Assembly (NCBI RefSeq): GCF_000973105.1
Contig: NC_015844.1
Location: forward strand, 2,600,501-2,664,500
Reading direction: 5' to 3'
Length of the DNA stretch: 64,000 bases
DNA from: Zobellia galactanivorans
Lineage (GTDB): Bacteria; Bacteroidota; Bacteroidia; Flavobacteriales; Flavobacteriaceae
Part shown: in pieces, positions 44,423-52,512 of the stretch
Layout: every line of letters begins with the position of its first letter
How positions within the stretch are numbered: the stretch's first letter is position 1
Notes under the pieces: generated by a model
Database searches by the model: none
Told to the model about the DNA's origin: nothing
Seen by the model: only the letters and a program-made list of their open reading frames with translations
Position numbers and translations under genes: made by a program

Positions 44423-46819
44423 TCAGTCAATGTTCCTGCCTATAAAATTAGTGGCTATCGTGGTAAACGCTACCACACTAATGGAGCTCAGGGGCATTAA
44501 GATGGCCGCAATAACCGGCTCTAATTGCCCTGTAACCGCAAAATAAAGTCCAATTAGGTTATAGGCCAAAGATAGGATAAAACTCATTTTTATGACCTTC
44601 ATGGCTTTTTTAGAGGCCCAGATGTACTGATGTAGCTGTTTGAATTTGCTGGCATCCATAATGCCATCACTGGCAGGTGAAAATACATTGATGTTCTCGG
44701 AAATGGCAAGGCCTACTTCGGCTTGGGCCAAGGCACCGGCGTCGTTAAGCCCGTCACCTACCATCAGTACTTTTTTGCCCTGTTCTTGTAATGTTTTAAT
44801 AAATTCGAGCTTATCTTGTGGTTTTTGGCCAAAATACAGGGGGGTAAGTTTTGGTAACAATTTTTCAAGGCGCTGCTTTTCACCTTCGTTATCGCCCGAG
44901 AGTACGGCTACATTAAAATCTTTTGACATTTTTTCGAATACTTGGGAAACCCCTTCGCGGTATTCATTGTGAAAAATGTACTTGCCCTTATACGTGTCGT
45001 TGCTGCTGATATGAACCGCCGTGGTAAGGGCATCCGTAGTTTGTCCGTTACCTACAAAGTCGGCCGATCCCGCTTTAATGTGTTCGTTGTCCTTAGACCC
45101 TTCTACGCCTTTGCCGATATGTTCTTCGTATTCGTCAAGGGTAACGATATTCTCTTCGGCCAACAGGTTGTAAAGGGAGCGGCTCAAGGGGTGGTTCGAC
45201 CCCCTTAAGGTATTCTTCAATAGGGAGGCCTCGGCTTCCGTAAGGGGCATGCCCTCATAGGTGGCCGTGCTCTTTTTAGCAGTGGTTATCGTACCTGTTT
45301 TATCAAAAATAGCCGTATCTATTTGGGCCAATTGCTCAATGGTTTGGGTGTCTTTTAAATAAAATTTCTTCCGTCCGAAGATTCGGAGCATGTTGCCCAG
45401 GGTAAAGGGTGACGAAAGGGCAATGGCGCATGGGCAGGCAATGATCAAGACTGCGGTAAAAACGTTCAAGGCCTTGCTCGGGTCAAAATAAAGCCAGAAA
45501 ATGGCCGATAAAAAAGCAATGCTGAGCACGGCTATGGTAAACCTTCTGCCGATACTGTCGGTCAGGGTCTGAAACTTACTGGCCTTGTCTTCCTGAAAAA
45601 CGGAATTGCTCCACAATTGGGTGAGGTAACTTTGAGAGACCGATTTTAGGGCTTCCATCTCTATGGCTCCTTGGAGTTGTTTTCCTCCGGCAAAGACTTT
45701 TTCCCCAGATTCTTTTTTTACCGGTTCCGATTCGCCCGTAACAAAGCTATAGTCGATACGGGCCTGCCCCTTGATGAGGATGCCGTCAACGGGAATCAGT
45801 TCTTCGTTTCGGATCAGTAGGCGGTCGCCGCGTTCAATATCGTGTACTTGGGCGGTTTCTTCCTTGCCGCCTTTAGTGATGCGGGTTATAGCTATAGGAA
45901 AATATGATTTGTAGTCACGTTCGAAGGAAAGGAAGGAGTAGGTCTTTTGCTGAAAGAACTTTCCTAAGAGCAAGAAAAAGACCAATCCCGTAAGCGAATC
46001 GAAAAACCCGCTTCCCCAATCAAAGACAATGTCGAGGGTGCTGCGAACAAAGAGCACTAAGATCCCAAGGGCAATGGGTACGTCAATATTCAACATTTTA
46101 CTACGGATGCCTTTGTAGGCCGAAATAAAATAATCCCTGCCGGCATAAAGAAGTACCGGTAGTGAAAACAAGAATATAAGCCAATGAAAGACCGGTTCGT
46201 ATTTGTTGAGCCAGTATTCGCCGCCGGATGCATTGCTTGACGATAGGTCGAAATAGTCGGGAAACGACAGGAACATCACATTGCCAAAGGCGAAACCTGC
46301 TACCCCAAGTTTATAGATGAGGCTACGGTCGGCACTTTTCTTCTTTTTGTCGAAATCATCAAGGGAGATATAGGGTTCATAACCGATCCGGGCCAGCAAC
46401 ACCACTACTTCCTTTAGTGAAATATCGGAACTGCTATATGTAATCCGTACGGTCTTTTTGGGGAAATTTACTTGGGCGCCCTTAATATAGGGGTTTAGCT
46501 TGTTCAGGTTCTCAAGAACCCAGATACACGAGCTACAGTGAATATGCGGAATATAGAGGTTTATGATCTGTAAGTCACCGTCGTTGAACTCAATAAGTTT
46601 TTCGGCGATTGGAGTTGAATCTAAAAAATCGTATCTTCCATCAATTGATTTCGGGGATGCCCCGGCCGCAGATTGCAAGTCGTAATAGTAATCGAGGTCA
46701 TGGCCCGATAATATTTCGTACACGGTCTTGCAACCGTGGCAGCAAAAATTTTTATCGTCTAGTGCGATTGGGTTATTGCCACAGTCGTCGCCGCAATGGA
46801 AACAGTTGTTAGAATTCAT
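44423..46819 (-). CDS. ccoI: CcoI-type copper-translocating P-type ATPase
   Basis: About 798 residues. The N-terminus has a Cys-rich metal-binding domain (CFHCGDDCGN and CCHGCKTVYEIL), then an HMA domain with CSSC (about 82-85). The P-type ATPase core has the CPC transport motif (ACPCAIALSSP), phosphorylation motif DKTGTIT and hinge GDGLNDAGAL. The two N-terminal Cys clusters and the cco neighbourhood favour CcoI/FixI, which exports copper to mature cbb3 oxidase. I use the ATG at 46819, because an in-frame TTG at 46846 would lie upstream of the inferred transcription start of its FNR-type promoter. Confidence 0.93.
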   Translation of the reverse strand: MNSNNCFHCGDDCGNNPIALDDKNFCCHGCKTVYEILSGHDLDYYYDLQSAAGASPKSIDGRYDFLDSTPIAEKLIEFNDGDLQIINLYIPHIHCSSCIWVLENLNKLNPYIKGAQVNFPKKTVRITYSSSDISLKEVVVLLARIGYEPYISLDDFDKKKKSADRSLIYKLGVAGFAFGNVMFLSFPDYFDLSSSNASGGEYWLNKYEPVFHWLIFLFSLPVLLYAGRDYFISAYKGIRSKMLNIDVPIALGILVLFVRSTLDIVFDWGSGFFDSLTGLVFFLLLGKFFQQKTYSFLSFERDYKSYFPIAITRITKGGKEETAQVHDIERGDRLLIRNEELIPVDGILIKGQARIDYSFVTGESEPVKKESGEKVFAGGKQLQGAIEMEALKSVSQSYLTQLWSNSVFQEDKASKFQTLTDSIGRRFTIAVLSIAFLSAIFWLYFDPSKALNVFTAVLIIACPCAIALSSPFTLGNMLRIFGRKKFYLKDTQTIEQLAQIDTAIFDKTGTITTAKKSTATYEGMPLTEAEASLLKNTLRGSNHPLSRSLYNLLAEENIVTLDEYEEHIGKGVEGSKDNEHIKAGSADFVGNGQTTDALTTAVHISSNDTYKGKYIFHNEYREGVSQVFEKMSKDFNVAVLSGDNEGEKQRLEKLLPKLTPLYFGQKPQDKLEFIKTLQEQGKKVLMVGDGLNDAGALAQAEVGLAISENINVFSPASDGIMDASKFKQLHQYIWASKKAMKVIKMSFILSLAYNLIGLYFAVTGQLEPVIAAILMPLSSISVVAFTTIATNFIGRNID

Positions 46820-46843
46820 ATTACACTTGCTAATACCTGTTTG

Positions 46844-46917
46844 CAAAGATGCAAAAGGTAGGTATTAAAAAATATGACAATTGTCAGGTTTAACACGGTC
46901 GGTGAAGGTTATCTTTG
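46844..46917. promoter_or_regulatory. Divergent FNR-type promoter between ccoI and crp/fnr
   Basis: The perfect palindrome TGACAATTGTCA (46875-46886) has a -7-like box exactly 35 nt away on each side: CATCTTTG on the minus strand (46844-46851) for ccoI and a perfect TATCTTTG on the plus strand (46910-46917) for the crp/fnr gene. One activator dimer could therefore serve both directions and autoregulate. Confidence 0.75.
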
Positions 46918-46955
46918 CATTGTCAGGTATAAGTAGTTTGCATAGTCAGGTATAA
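46883..46955 (+). repeat. Three direct copies of GTCAGGTWTAA in the crp/fnr leader
   Basis: GTCAGGTTTAA (46883-46893), GTCAGGTATAA (46922-46932) and GTCAGGTATAA (46945-46955) are near-identical. The first is the right half of the FNR-type palindrome with its flank. The other two lie downstream of the inferred start, between promoter and ATG. Confidence 0.7.
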
Positions 46956-46966
46956 ATAATAGTGTT

Positions 46967-47656
46967 ATGAGCAGCAGATGTGAAAATTGTATAATACGAC
47001 AATTTAATTCGTTACGTGCGATGAGCAAGGAAGAATTAAAGAAAGTATCCGATTCCAAGATTTCCAAAAAACTTAAAAAAGGCGAGGCCCTATTTCAAGA
47101 GGGTGAGCAACTTAATGGGGTTTTTTGCGTAAGGACCGGGGTTTCAAAGCTGTCGAAACTGAGTGCGAACGGAAAGGATCAAATCGTAAAACTGGCCAGC
47201 AAGGGCGAGGTAATGGGCCAGCGTGCCGTGATTGCCGAAGAAGTTACCAATTTGAGCGCAATCGCGGTAAGTGATATGGAAGTCTGTTTTATTCCAAAGG
47301 ATGTGATTTCCAATACGCTCGATCAAAACCCGAACTTTGCGGTTGAGGTCTTACGGCATATGGCCCACGACCTAAAGGAAGCAGATGACGTTATCGTAAA
47401 CATGTCTCAAAAAACGGTGAAACAGCGAATGGCCGAAGCCTTTCTATACCTGAGAAAAAACTATGGGGACGATACCGATGGTTTCTTGAATCTGGTACTC
47501 TCTCGTGAAGATTATTCAAATGTGGTAGGAACCGCTACCGAATCCTGTATCCGGATTATTTCGGAGTTCAAGAAGAAAGGCTTGATCAAAACTTCCGGAA
47601 AAAAAATAGGGGTGCTCGACGAGCGCAAACTCTTGGAACTCGCCGAAAGATTCTAA
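46967..47656 (+). CDS. Crp/Fnr-family regulator, probable oxygen-responsive regulator of this window
   Basis: 229 residues: cyclic-nucleotide-binding-like domain (about 20-130), dimer helix, and winged helix (about 150-222). C5 and C8 (CENC) resemble the start of the FNR cluster motif and C107 could be a further ligand, but the third N-terminal Cys of E. coli FNR is missing. The recognition helix contains TESCIR, keeping the Glu and Arg four apart that contact GA in FNR and CRP, consistent with TGA-N6-TCA sites. It is divergent from ccoI and shares the central site. It is the natural candidate to bind all the palindromes described. Confidence 0.88.
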   Translation: MSSRCENCIIRQFNSLRAMSKEELKKVSDSKISKKLKKGEALFQEGEQLNGVFCVRTGVSKLSKLSANGKDQIVKLASKGEVMGQRAVIAEEVTNLSAIAVSDMEVCFIPKDVISNTLDQNPNFAVEVLRHMAHDLKEADDVIVNMSQKTVKQRMAEAFLYLRKNYGDDTDGFLNLVLSREDYSNVVGTATESCIRIISEFKKKGLIKTSGKKIGVLDERKLLELAERF

Positions 47657-47673
47657 ACCGGACATTCCAAAAC

Positions 47674-47716
47674 TGACATATGTCATAGTTTACCTATGGT
47701 TTTGCATCTACTTTTA
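47674..47716 (+). promoter_or_regulatory. FNR-type site and promoter of the second usp gene
   Basis: TGACATATGTCA (47674-47685) is a perfect palindrome; TACTTTTA (47709-47716), one mismatch from TAnnTTTG, starts 35 nt after it. The ATG is at 47744. Confidence 0.75.
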
Positions 47717-47743
47717 CCCTTGAAGATTTCAATAAAAAAGTAG

Positions 47744-48649
47744 ATGAAGAATATATTGTTGCCAACCGATTTTTCAGAAAATGCGTGGAATGCCGCATGC
47801 TACGCCATAGAGCTTTTTGCCAACGAGGCCTGTACTTTTTACGTGTTGAATACCTACACGCCGCACATTGCGCACAGTCGTTTTATGGCGGCCGCCCTTG
47901 AAGGGAATATGTTGGAAGATACGGCCAAGGAAATATCGGAATCGGGCCTGGCCAAGGTCATATCGCGCATCAAGGCCCAGTTCAACAACCCACGGCATAG
48001 TTTTTATGCGATATCGTCGTTTAGCATGTTGGTCGATGAAGTCAAGGAAACCATAGAAGATAAGCAGATCGATCTGGTGGTGACAGGAACCAAAGGAGCC
48101 TCGGGGCTGGAAGAGGTCTTTATGGGCAGTAATACCGTACGGATCATAAAATCGGTGAACAATTGCCCAGTATTGGCCGTGCCTGAATCCTTTCCCTTTG
48201 TCCGCCCCAATGAAATTGCCTTTGCTACGGATTTCAATCGGTTTTATACCGAATCTGAACTAGAGCCCTTGCTCGATATGAGCCGGACCTTCGGTGCGGT
48301 CATCCGCATCGTACACGTACAACAAGGGATACATGCCTTGAGCGAACTGCAGAAATTCAATTTAGACATGCTTAGAAAGTATTTGAAAAATGTAGAGCAT
48401 TATGTTCATACCGTATCGGAATTGAACTCGGTATCAAAAACTTTGGAGGTCTTTAGCAATGAACTGGACATACACCTGTTGGCCATGCTTAATTATCAGC
48501 ATAGCTATATGGAAAAAATCACAAGGGAGCCCGTTGTAAAGAAAATGGCATTTCATACACAGATACCCCTATTGGTCATACCCGAACTGGGGATGTGTAA
48601 CAAAAAATCGAAAAACCAAAACGAAGAAGGCCTCTCCGTTTCCCAGTAA
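47744..48649 (+). CDS. Universal stress protein with two UspA domains
   Basis: 301 residues. The first domain (about 1-145) runs from KNILLPTDFSENAWNAACYA to TGTKGASGLEEVFMGSNTVRI and ends PVLAVPESFP. The second (about 150-290) starts NEIAFATDFNRF and is more degenerate, lacking the glycine-rich loop. It sits directly downstream of the crp/fnr gene but has its own FNR-type site, so it is probably induced at low oxygen. Role: survival or ATP/AMP sensing in stress; the ligand is not known. Confidence 0.9.
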   Translation: MKNILLPTDFSENAWNAACYAIELFANEACTFYVLNTYTPHIAHSRFMAAALEGNMLEDTAKEISESGLAKVISRIKAQFNNPRHSFYAISSFSMLVDEVKETIEDKQIDLVVTGTKGASGLEEVFMGSNTVRIIKSVNNCPVLAVPESFPFVRPNEIAFATDFNRFYTESELEPLLDMSRTFGAVIRIVHVQQGIHALSELQKFNLDMLRKYLKNVEHYVHTVSELNSVSKTLEVFSNELDIHLLAMLNYQHSYMEKITREPVVKKMAFHTQIPLLVIPELGMCNKKSKNQNEEGLSVSQ

Positions 48650-48693
48650 ATAGGGGACGTGGGCAAGTAGGACTTGATCTTGAAATAAAACAC

Positions 48694-48720
48694 AAAACTG
48701 CTTGAAAGGGCAGTTTTTTT
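48694..48720 (+). terminator. Intrinsic terminator after the second usp gene
   Basis: AAAACTGC, an eight-base loop, GCAGTTTT and further T residues. An 8-bp stem, 45 nt after the stop. Confidence 0.82.
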
Positions 48721-48782
48721 ATTGGGTCAAAATTATCTGTTATATTTCTCCTAATCGCACGCCCCGCAGCATCGGTTCTTCT

Positions 48783-48790
48783 TAATTTTG
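48783..48790 (+). promoter_or_regulatory. -7 promoter box of the NDH-2 gene
   Basis: TAATTTTG, a perfect TAnnTTTG match 15 nt before the ATG at 48805. No FNR-type site precedes it. Confidence 0.45.
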
Positions 48791-48804
48791 TATAAAATTA
48801 CGAC

Positions 48805-50082
48805 ATGAACCTTCCCGATACTGGTCAAAAACGAATAGTGATAATTGGTGGCGGTTTTGCCGGAATATCACTGGCAAAAAATCTAAAAGGAGTTGATTTA
48901 CAGGTGGTATTGATCGACCGCCATAACTACCATACCTTTCAGCCACTTCTATATCAGGTTTCTACCAGTGGCTTGGAGCCTGATTCCATTGCATACCCGC
49001 TTCGAAAGGTCTTGAAGGAACTCGATAATTTTTATTTTAGGATGGCTTCGGTGCAACGTATCGATCCTGATGGAAAGACCGTTTTTACCGATATAGGAAA
49101 CCTAGGTTACGATTATTTGGTCTTGGCCACAGGCACAAAGACCAATTTTTTTGGCAACCAGAATATTGCCCGGTACGCCATGCCTATGAAGACCGTTCCC
49201 CAGGCGCTTGATATCAGGAGCCTTATGTTACAGAATTTTGAAAAGGCCGATGACTGTCTAGACCCGGTTGAACGCAAGGCGTTGTTAAATTTTTGTATCG
49301 TGGGTGCGGGCCCTACGGGAGTAGAGTTGGCCGGTGCCTTTGCCGAATTGAAAAACAACGTTTTTCCTAAAGATTACCGGCATCTCAACATAGATGAAAT
49401 GGAAATCAACCTATTCGAGGGCGGCCCAAGGGTACTGCCCCCAATGAGTGAGAACGCCTCCAAAAAGGCGACCGAATTTTTGAAGGCCCTAGGTGTGCGC
49501 GTTCATTTGAACGTGATTGCCAGTGATTATGATGGGGAGCGACTGACCCTAAAGGATGGCACGACCTTAAATACCAAGAATTTTATTTGGACGGCAGGGG
49601 TTACGGGGGCCGCCATTGAAGGTTTTGCCACCCATGTTCTTGTGGAGCGGTTGAACCGCTATAAGGTAAACCGGTTCAACCAAGTTGAGGGCTATGATAC
49701 GGTTTTTGCCATTGGTGATATTGCCTATATGGAAACCGATGGCTTCCCGAAAGGGCATCCCCAAGTGGCACAACCCGCCATTCAACAAGGGGAGTTGTTG
49801 GCCGATAACCTTGAGCGCATGCTAGAGGGAAAAGAATTGAAGCCTTTTACTTATCGCGATAAGGGAACCATGGCCACCATCGGCCGAAATAAGGCGGTGG
49901 CCGATATTAAGAAGCTAAAATTCGCTGGCTTCTTTGCATGGTTTATTTGGATGTTCGTTCACCTAATGGCCTTGGTAGGTTTTAGAAATAAGGTGGTAGT
50001 ATTTTTTAACTGGGCCTACAACTACATTAACTACGATAAGGCTGCGCGGCTCATTATGAGACGCTTCAGGCCTAAGGCTTAG
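48805..50082 (+). CDS. ndh: Type II NADH:quinone oxidoreductase
   Basis: 425 residues. It has a first dinucleotide-binding motif IGGGFAGISLAKNL (about 12-25) for FAD, the quinone-site segment FQPLLYQVSTSGLEPDSIA (about 49-67), and a second Rossmann motif VGAGPTGVELAG (about 170-181) for NADH. The late FAD-binding segment FAIGDIAYM is also present. A C-terminal amphipathic or membrane region (about 385-410) attaches it to the membrane. The non-proton-pumping enzyme passes electrons from NADH to menaquinone. It stands alone after a terminator. Confidence 0.93.
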   Translation: MNLPDTGQKRIVIIGGGFAGISLAKNLKGVDLQVVLIDRHNYHTFQPLLYQVSTSGLEPDSIAYPLRKVLKELDNFYFRMASVQRIDPDGKTVFTDIGNLGYDYLVLATGTKTNFFGNQNIARYAMPMKTVPQALDIRSLMLQNFEKADDCLDPVERKALLNFCIVGAGPTGVELAGAFAELKNNVFPKDYRHLNIDEMEINLFEGGPRVLPPMSENASKKATEFLKALGVRVHLNVIASDYDGERLTLKDGTTLNTKNFIWTAGVTGAAIEGFATHVLVERLNRYKVNRFNQVEGYDTVFAIGDIAYMETDGFPKGHPQVAQPAIQQGELLADNLERMLEGKELKPFTYRDKGTMATIGRNKAVADIKKLKFAGFFAWFIWMFVHLMALVGFRNKVVVFFNWAYNYINYDKAARLIMRRFRPKA

Positions 50083-50097
50083 TTTGTGGTCGGCAAA

Positions 50098-50129
50098 TTG
50101 CAATTAATTCAAATGCTTTAGTATCTTTG
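50098..50129 (+). promoter_or_regulatory. Bacteroidota promoter of the candidate small RNA
   Basis: TTG at 50098-50100, a 21-nt spacer and a perfect -7 box TATCTTTG at 50122-50129. This is one of the best full -33/-7 pairs in the window, yet no protein gene follows. Confidence 0.55.
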
Positions 50130-50135
50130 CCCTGT

Positions 50136-50204
50136 TGTGTTGTGACCCAGAACCTTTATAGGTTTGGGCCAATGAAAGGCTTTCCTTGTTGGAAGGCTTT
50201 TTTT
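50136..50204 (+). ncRNA. Candidate small RNA of about 70 nt
   Basis: A promoter (50098-50129) is followed at once by two hairpins. The first, 50146-50168, has CCCA, a bulged G, AACCT, loop TTAT and the complement AGGTTTGGG. The second, 50175-50201, pairs AAAGGCTTTCC with GGAAGGCTTT around loop TTGTT and ends in T residues, so it is a terminator. The transcript would begin near 50136. No start codon with an extended frame exists inside it. No known RNA family was recognised. Confidence 0.5.
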
Positions 50205-50290
50205 GTTTGCCCCCTTCGGTAATTTAAAAACACGACGGACAAGGCTGTCGACCAGTATTTGGTGAAGGGAGAATTTTTGGAAGGAAAACT

Positions 50291-50416
50291 TTAGATTTTT
50301 TGCAATTGGCGCTCTAACGATGCCTGTTTGTTTTGCTTGGAAGTCGTCTGGTTTTGGATGAGCATCCATGCTTTTTTGGCCCTTTCCGCTTTTATCTGAT
50401 GATGTGTTCTTTTCAT
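50291..50416 (-). CDS. Possible 41-residue basic protein
   Basis: An ATG-started frame (MKRTHHQIKAERAKKAW and onward) ends in TAA before the candidate small RNA. It is rich in Lys, Gln and Arg, probably helical, and without a recognised family. It lies in an otherwise gene-free stretch (50083-50697) and has no clear promoter. In the rest of that stretch only a weak CTCAT/ATGAG hairpin (50495-50509) is seen. Confidence 0.3.
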   Translation of the reverse strand: MKRTHHQIKAERAKKAWMLIQNQTTSKQNKQASLERQLQKI

Positions 50417-50697
50417 GATGCGAGGTGTTAAGGATTCGACTATTTCGTGTGCTTTAAACCAGGTTCAAATTTTTAGCGCCCCTAGTTTATGCCACTCATT
50501 TTTTATGAGCTTAACGACAGGTCAAACTTACGACGAAATGCGCTCTTTTTATCGGTGAAATACATTATTAAAACGTTTTTTCCATTTTAAGGATTTCTTA
50601 TATGAAAAATAATTCCATCCGTTTTTATGGAAGGGCAAATATGCGATATCGCTAAAAAAGCACTAATTTTAGGAGTACATTTATAAACGCAGAACAT

Positions 50698-51855
50698 ATG
50701 CCGTTATATCATAAGCTCGGAAAGTTTCCGCAAAAACGTCATACCATCTTCAAAAAAGACGATGGCACCTTGCATTACGAACAATTGTTCGGTACCATTG
50801 GGTTTGACGGAATGTCCTCTTTACTATATCATTTGCATAGGCCTACACAGGTAAAGGAAGTCGGTAAAACCTTGGATATTGCTCCGAGGGCCGCCGTAGA
50901 ATACAATATAAAGTCAAGATTGCTAAAGGGCTTTGAGGTAAAGCCCCAAGACGATTATCTACAGAGCCGAAAGACCGTACTTTTCAATTCAGATGTGCAT
51001 GTAGGGCTCGCTGCGCCCAGAAAGTCGGTCACGGATTATTTTTATAAGAATACCGATGCCGATGAGCTATTGTTCGTACACAGGGGCTCAGGTACTTTAA
51101 AGACCTTTTTGGGGGAAATTCCTTTTGAATATGGAGACTACCTTGTGATTCCAAGAGGTATGATCTATCAAATCGAGTTTGATACAGAGGATAATCGTTT
51201 ATTGATCACCGAAAGCTATCACCCCATATATACCCCTAAAAGATACCGGAATTGGTTCGGTCAGCACTTAGAGCATTCGCCTTTTTGCGAGCGCGATTTT
51301 AAGCTGCCACAGAACCTGCAGACCTTTGATGAAAAGGGTGAGTTTTTGATGAAGGTAAAAAAACAAGGGCAGCTGCACCATCTGGTATATGCCACCCATC
51401 CGTTTGATGTGGTCGGTTGGGACGGGTACAATTTTCCGTACGGCTTTTCCATTCATAATTTCGAACCCATTACAGGTCGCGTTCACCAACCGCCCCCAGT
51501 GCACCAAACCTTTGAGACAAGCGCCTTTGTGGTGTGCTCCTTCTGCCCGAGGTTGTACGATTATCACCCACAGGCCATACCGGCACCGTATAACCATTCC
51601 AATATAGATTCGGATGAGGTGCTCTATTATGTGGATGGTGATTTTATGAGTAGGAAGGGGATTGATGAAGGGTATATTTCCCTACACCCGGCGGGTATTC
51701 CTCATGGTCCGCACCCAGGTACTTACGAAGGCAGTATAGGGAAAAGCAAAACTGAAGAACTTGCAGTAATGATAGATACGTTCAAGCCGTTGAAATTAAC
51801 CCAACAGGCCTTGGATATCGATGATGGCAAGTATTACCAAAGCTGGTTGGAGTAG
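50698..51855 (+). CDS. hmgA: Homogentisate 1,2-dioxygenase
   Basis: 385 residues, a cupin-fold iron enzyme opening the ring of homogentisate in tyrosine/phenylalanine breakdown. The iron site is visible in the C-terminal part: His and Glu in YNHSNIDSDEVLYY (about 297-310) and the later His in GIPHGPHPGTYEG (about 339-351), as in characterised enzymes. The N-terminal half carries the beta-sandwich (DELLFVHRGSGTLKTFLGEI). It is slightly shorter than the human protein, as is usual in bacteria. No other tyrosine-catabolic gene is adjacent. A -7-like TACATTTA lies just upstream. Confidence 0.93.
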   Translation: MPLYHKLGKFPQKRHTIFKKDDGTLHYEQLFGTIGFDGMSSLLYHLHRPTQVKEVGKTLDIAPRAAVEYNIKSRLLKGFEVKPQDDYLQSRKTVLFNSDVHVGLAAPRKSVTDYFYKNTDADELLFVHRGSGTLKTFLGEIPFEYGDYLVIPRGMIYQIEFDTEDNRLLITESYHPIYTPKRYRNWFGQHLEHSPFCERDFKLPQNLQTFDEKGEFLMKVKKQGQLHHLVYATHPFDVVGWDGYNFPYGFSIHNFEPITGRVHQPPPVHQTFETSAFVVCSFCPRLYDYHPQAIPAPYNHSNIDSDEVLYYVDGDFMSRKGIDEGYISLHPAGIPHGPHPGTYEGSIGKSKTEELAVMIDTFKPLKLTQQALDIDDGKYYQSWLE

Positions 51856-51919
51856 CGCTTAGGGCTGTTTGTTATCTTTTTGCTAAAGCCAATGCTTACA
51901 TTTTGCTTTTTGGATACTT

Positions 51920-52498
51920 TTGAGACAAGAAAAAAAGAAACAAGTGATATTAGATTTAATACGAAACAGACGCTCGGTATTTCCGGCTCAGTATAATAAT
52001 AAGCCTATTGCCAAGGCCGATATCGAAAAAATATTGGAAGCGGCCAATTGGGCCCCTACCCACAAAAAAACCGAACCATGGAGGTTTCGGGTTTTACAGG
52101 GGGAGTCTCAAGAGAAATTGGGACTTTTCCTTTCCTTGAAATATCTGGAAAACGATCCCAACCCGAAGGAGTTCAAAGCCAAAAAACTAATTGAAAACCC
52201 GAAGCGTGCGGGCGCAATTATCGCTATCTGTATGCAAAGGGACCCCGCCCAAAGTATTCCCGAATGGGAAGAAGTCGCCGCTACCGCAATGGCCGTTCAA
52301 AATATGTGGCTCTGCTGTACGGAAATGGGTATTGGCTGCTATTGGAGTTCTCCGGGACTCGTAAAGCATATGAACGATTTTTTTGAAATGAACGAGGGCG
52401 AAGCCTGTTTGGGCTTTTTCTATTTGGGCTATTCCGATGAGGAAATTCCTGAAGGACAGCGGAGTCCCATTGCGGATAAGGTAGTTTGGATGGATTAG
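51920..52498 (+). CDS. Nitroreductase-family FMN oxidoreductase
   Basis: 192 residues of the nitroreductase fold: RNRRSVFPAQYNNKPI (FMN-binding Arg-Arg-Ser), ILEAANWAPTHKKTEPWRF and VAATAMAVQNMWLCCTEMGIG are the family segments. It reduces nitro- or quinone-type compounds with NAD(P)H. Substrate unknown. The first usable start is TTG at 51920, because no ATG precedes the conserved region in frame; a GTG at 51944 is an alternative. It lies 64 nt after hmgA. Confidence 0.85.
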   Translation: MRQEKKKQVILDLIRNRRSVFPAQYNNKPIAKADIEKILEAANWAPTHKKTEPWRFRVLQGESQEKLGLFLSLKYLENDPNPKEFKAKKLIENPKRAGAIIAICMQRDPAQSIPEWEEVAATAMAVQNMWLCCTEMGIGCYWSSPGLVKHMNDFFEMNEGEACLGFFYLGYSDEEIPEGQRSPIADKVVWMD

Positions 52499-52512
52499 AA
52501 AGCTATTATAGT

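Noticed and set aside
46820-46846. Earlier TTG start for ccoI
   Set aside because: It would begin upstream of the inferred transcription start set by the FNR-type promoter; the ATG at 46819 is a better fit.
50118-50369. An 83-residue minus-strand frame in the gap after ndh
   Set aside because: It runs antisense through the candidate small RNA and its terminator, shows no recognisable domain, and overlaps the better small frame at 50291-50416.
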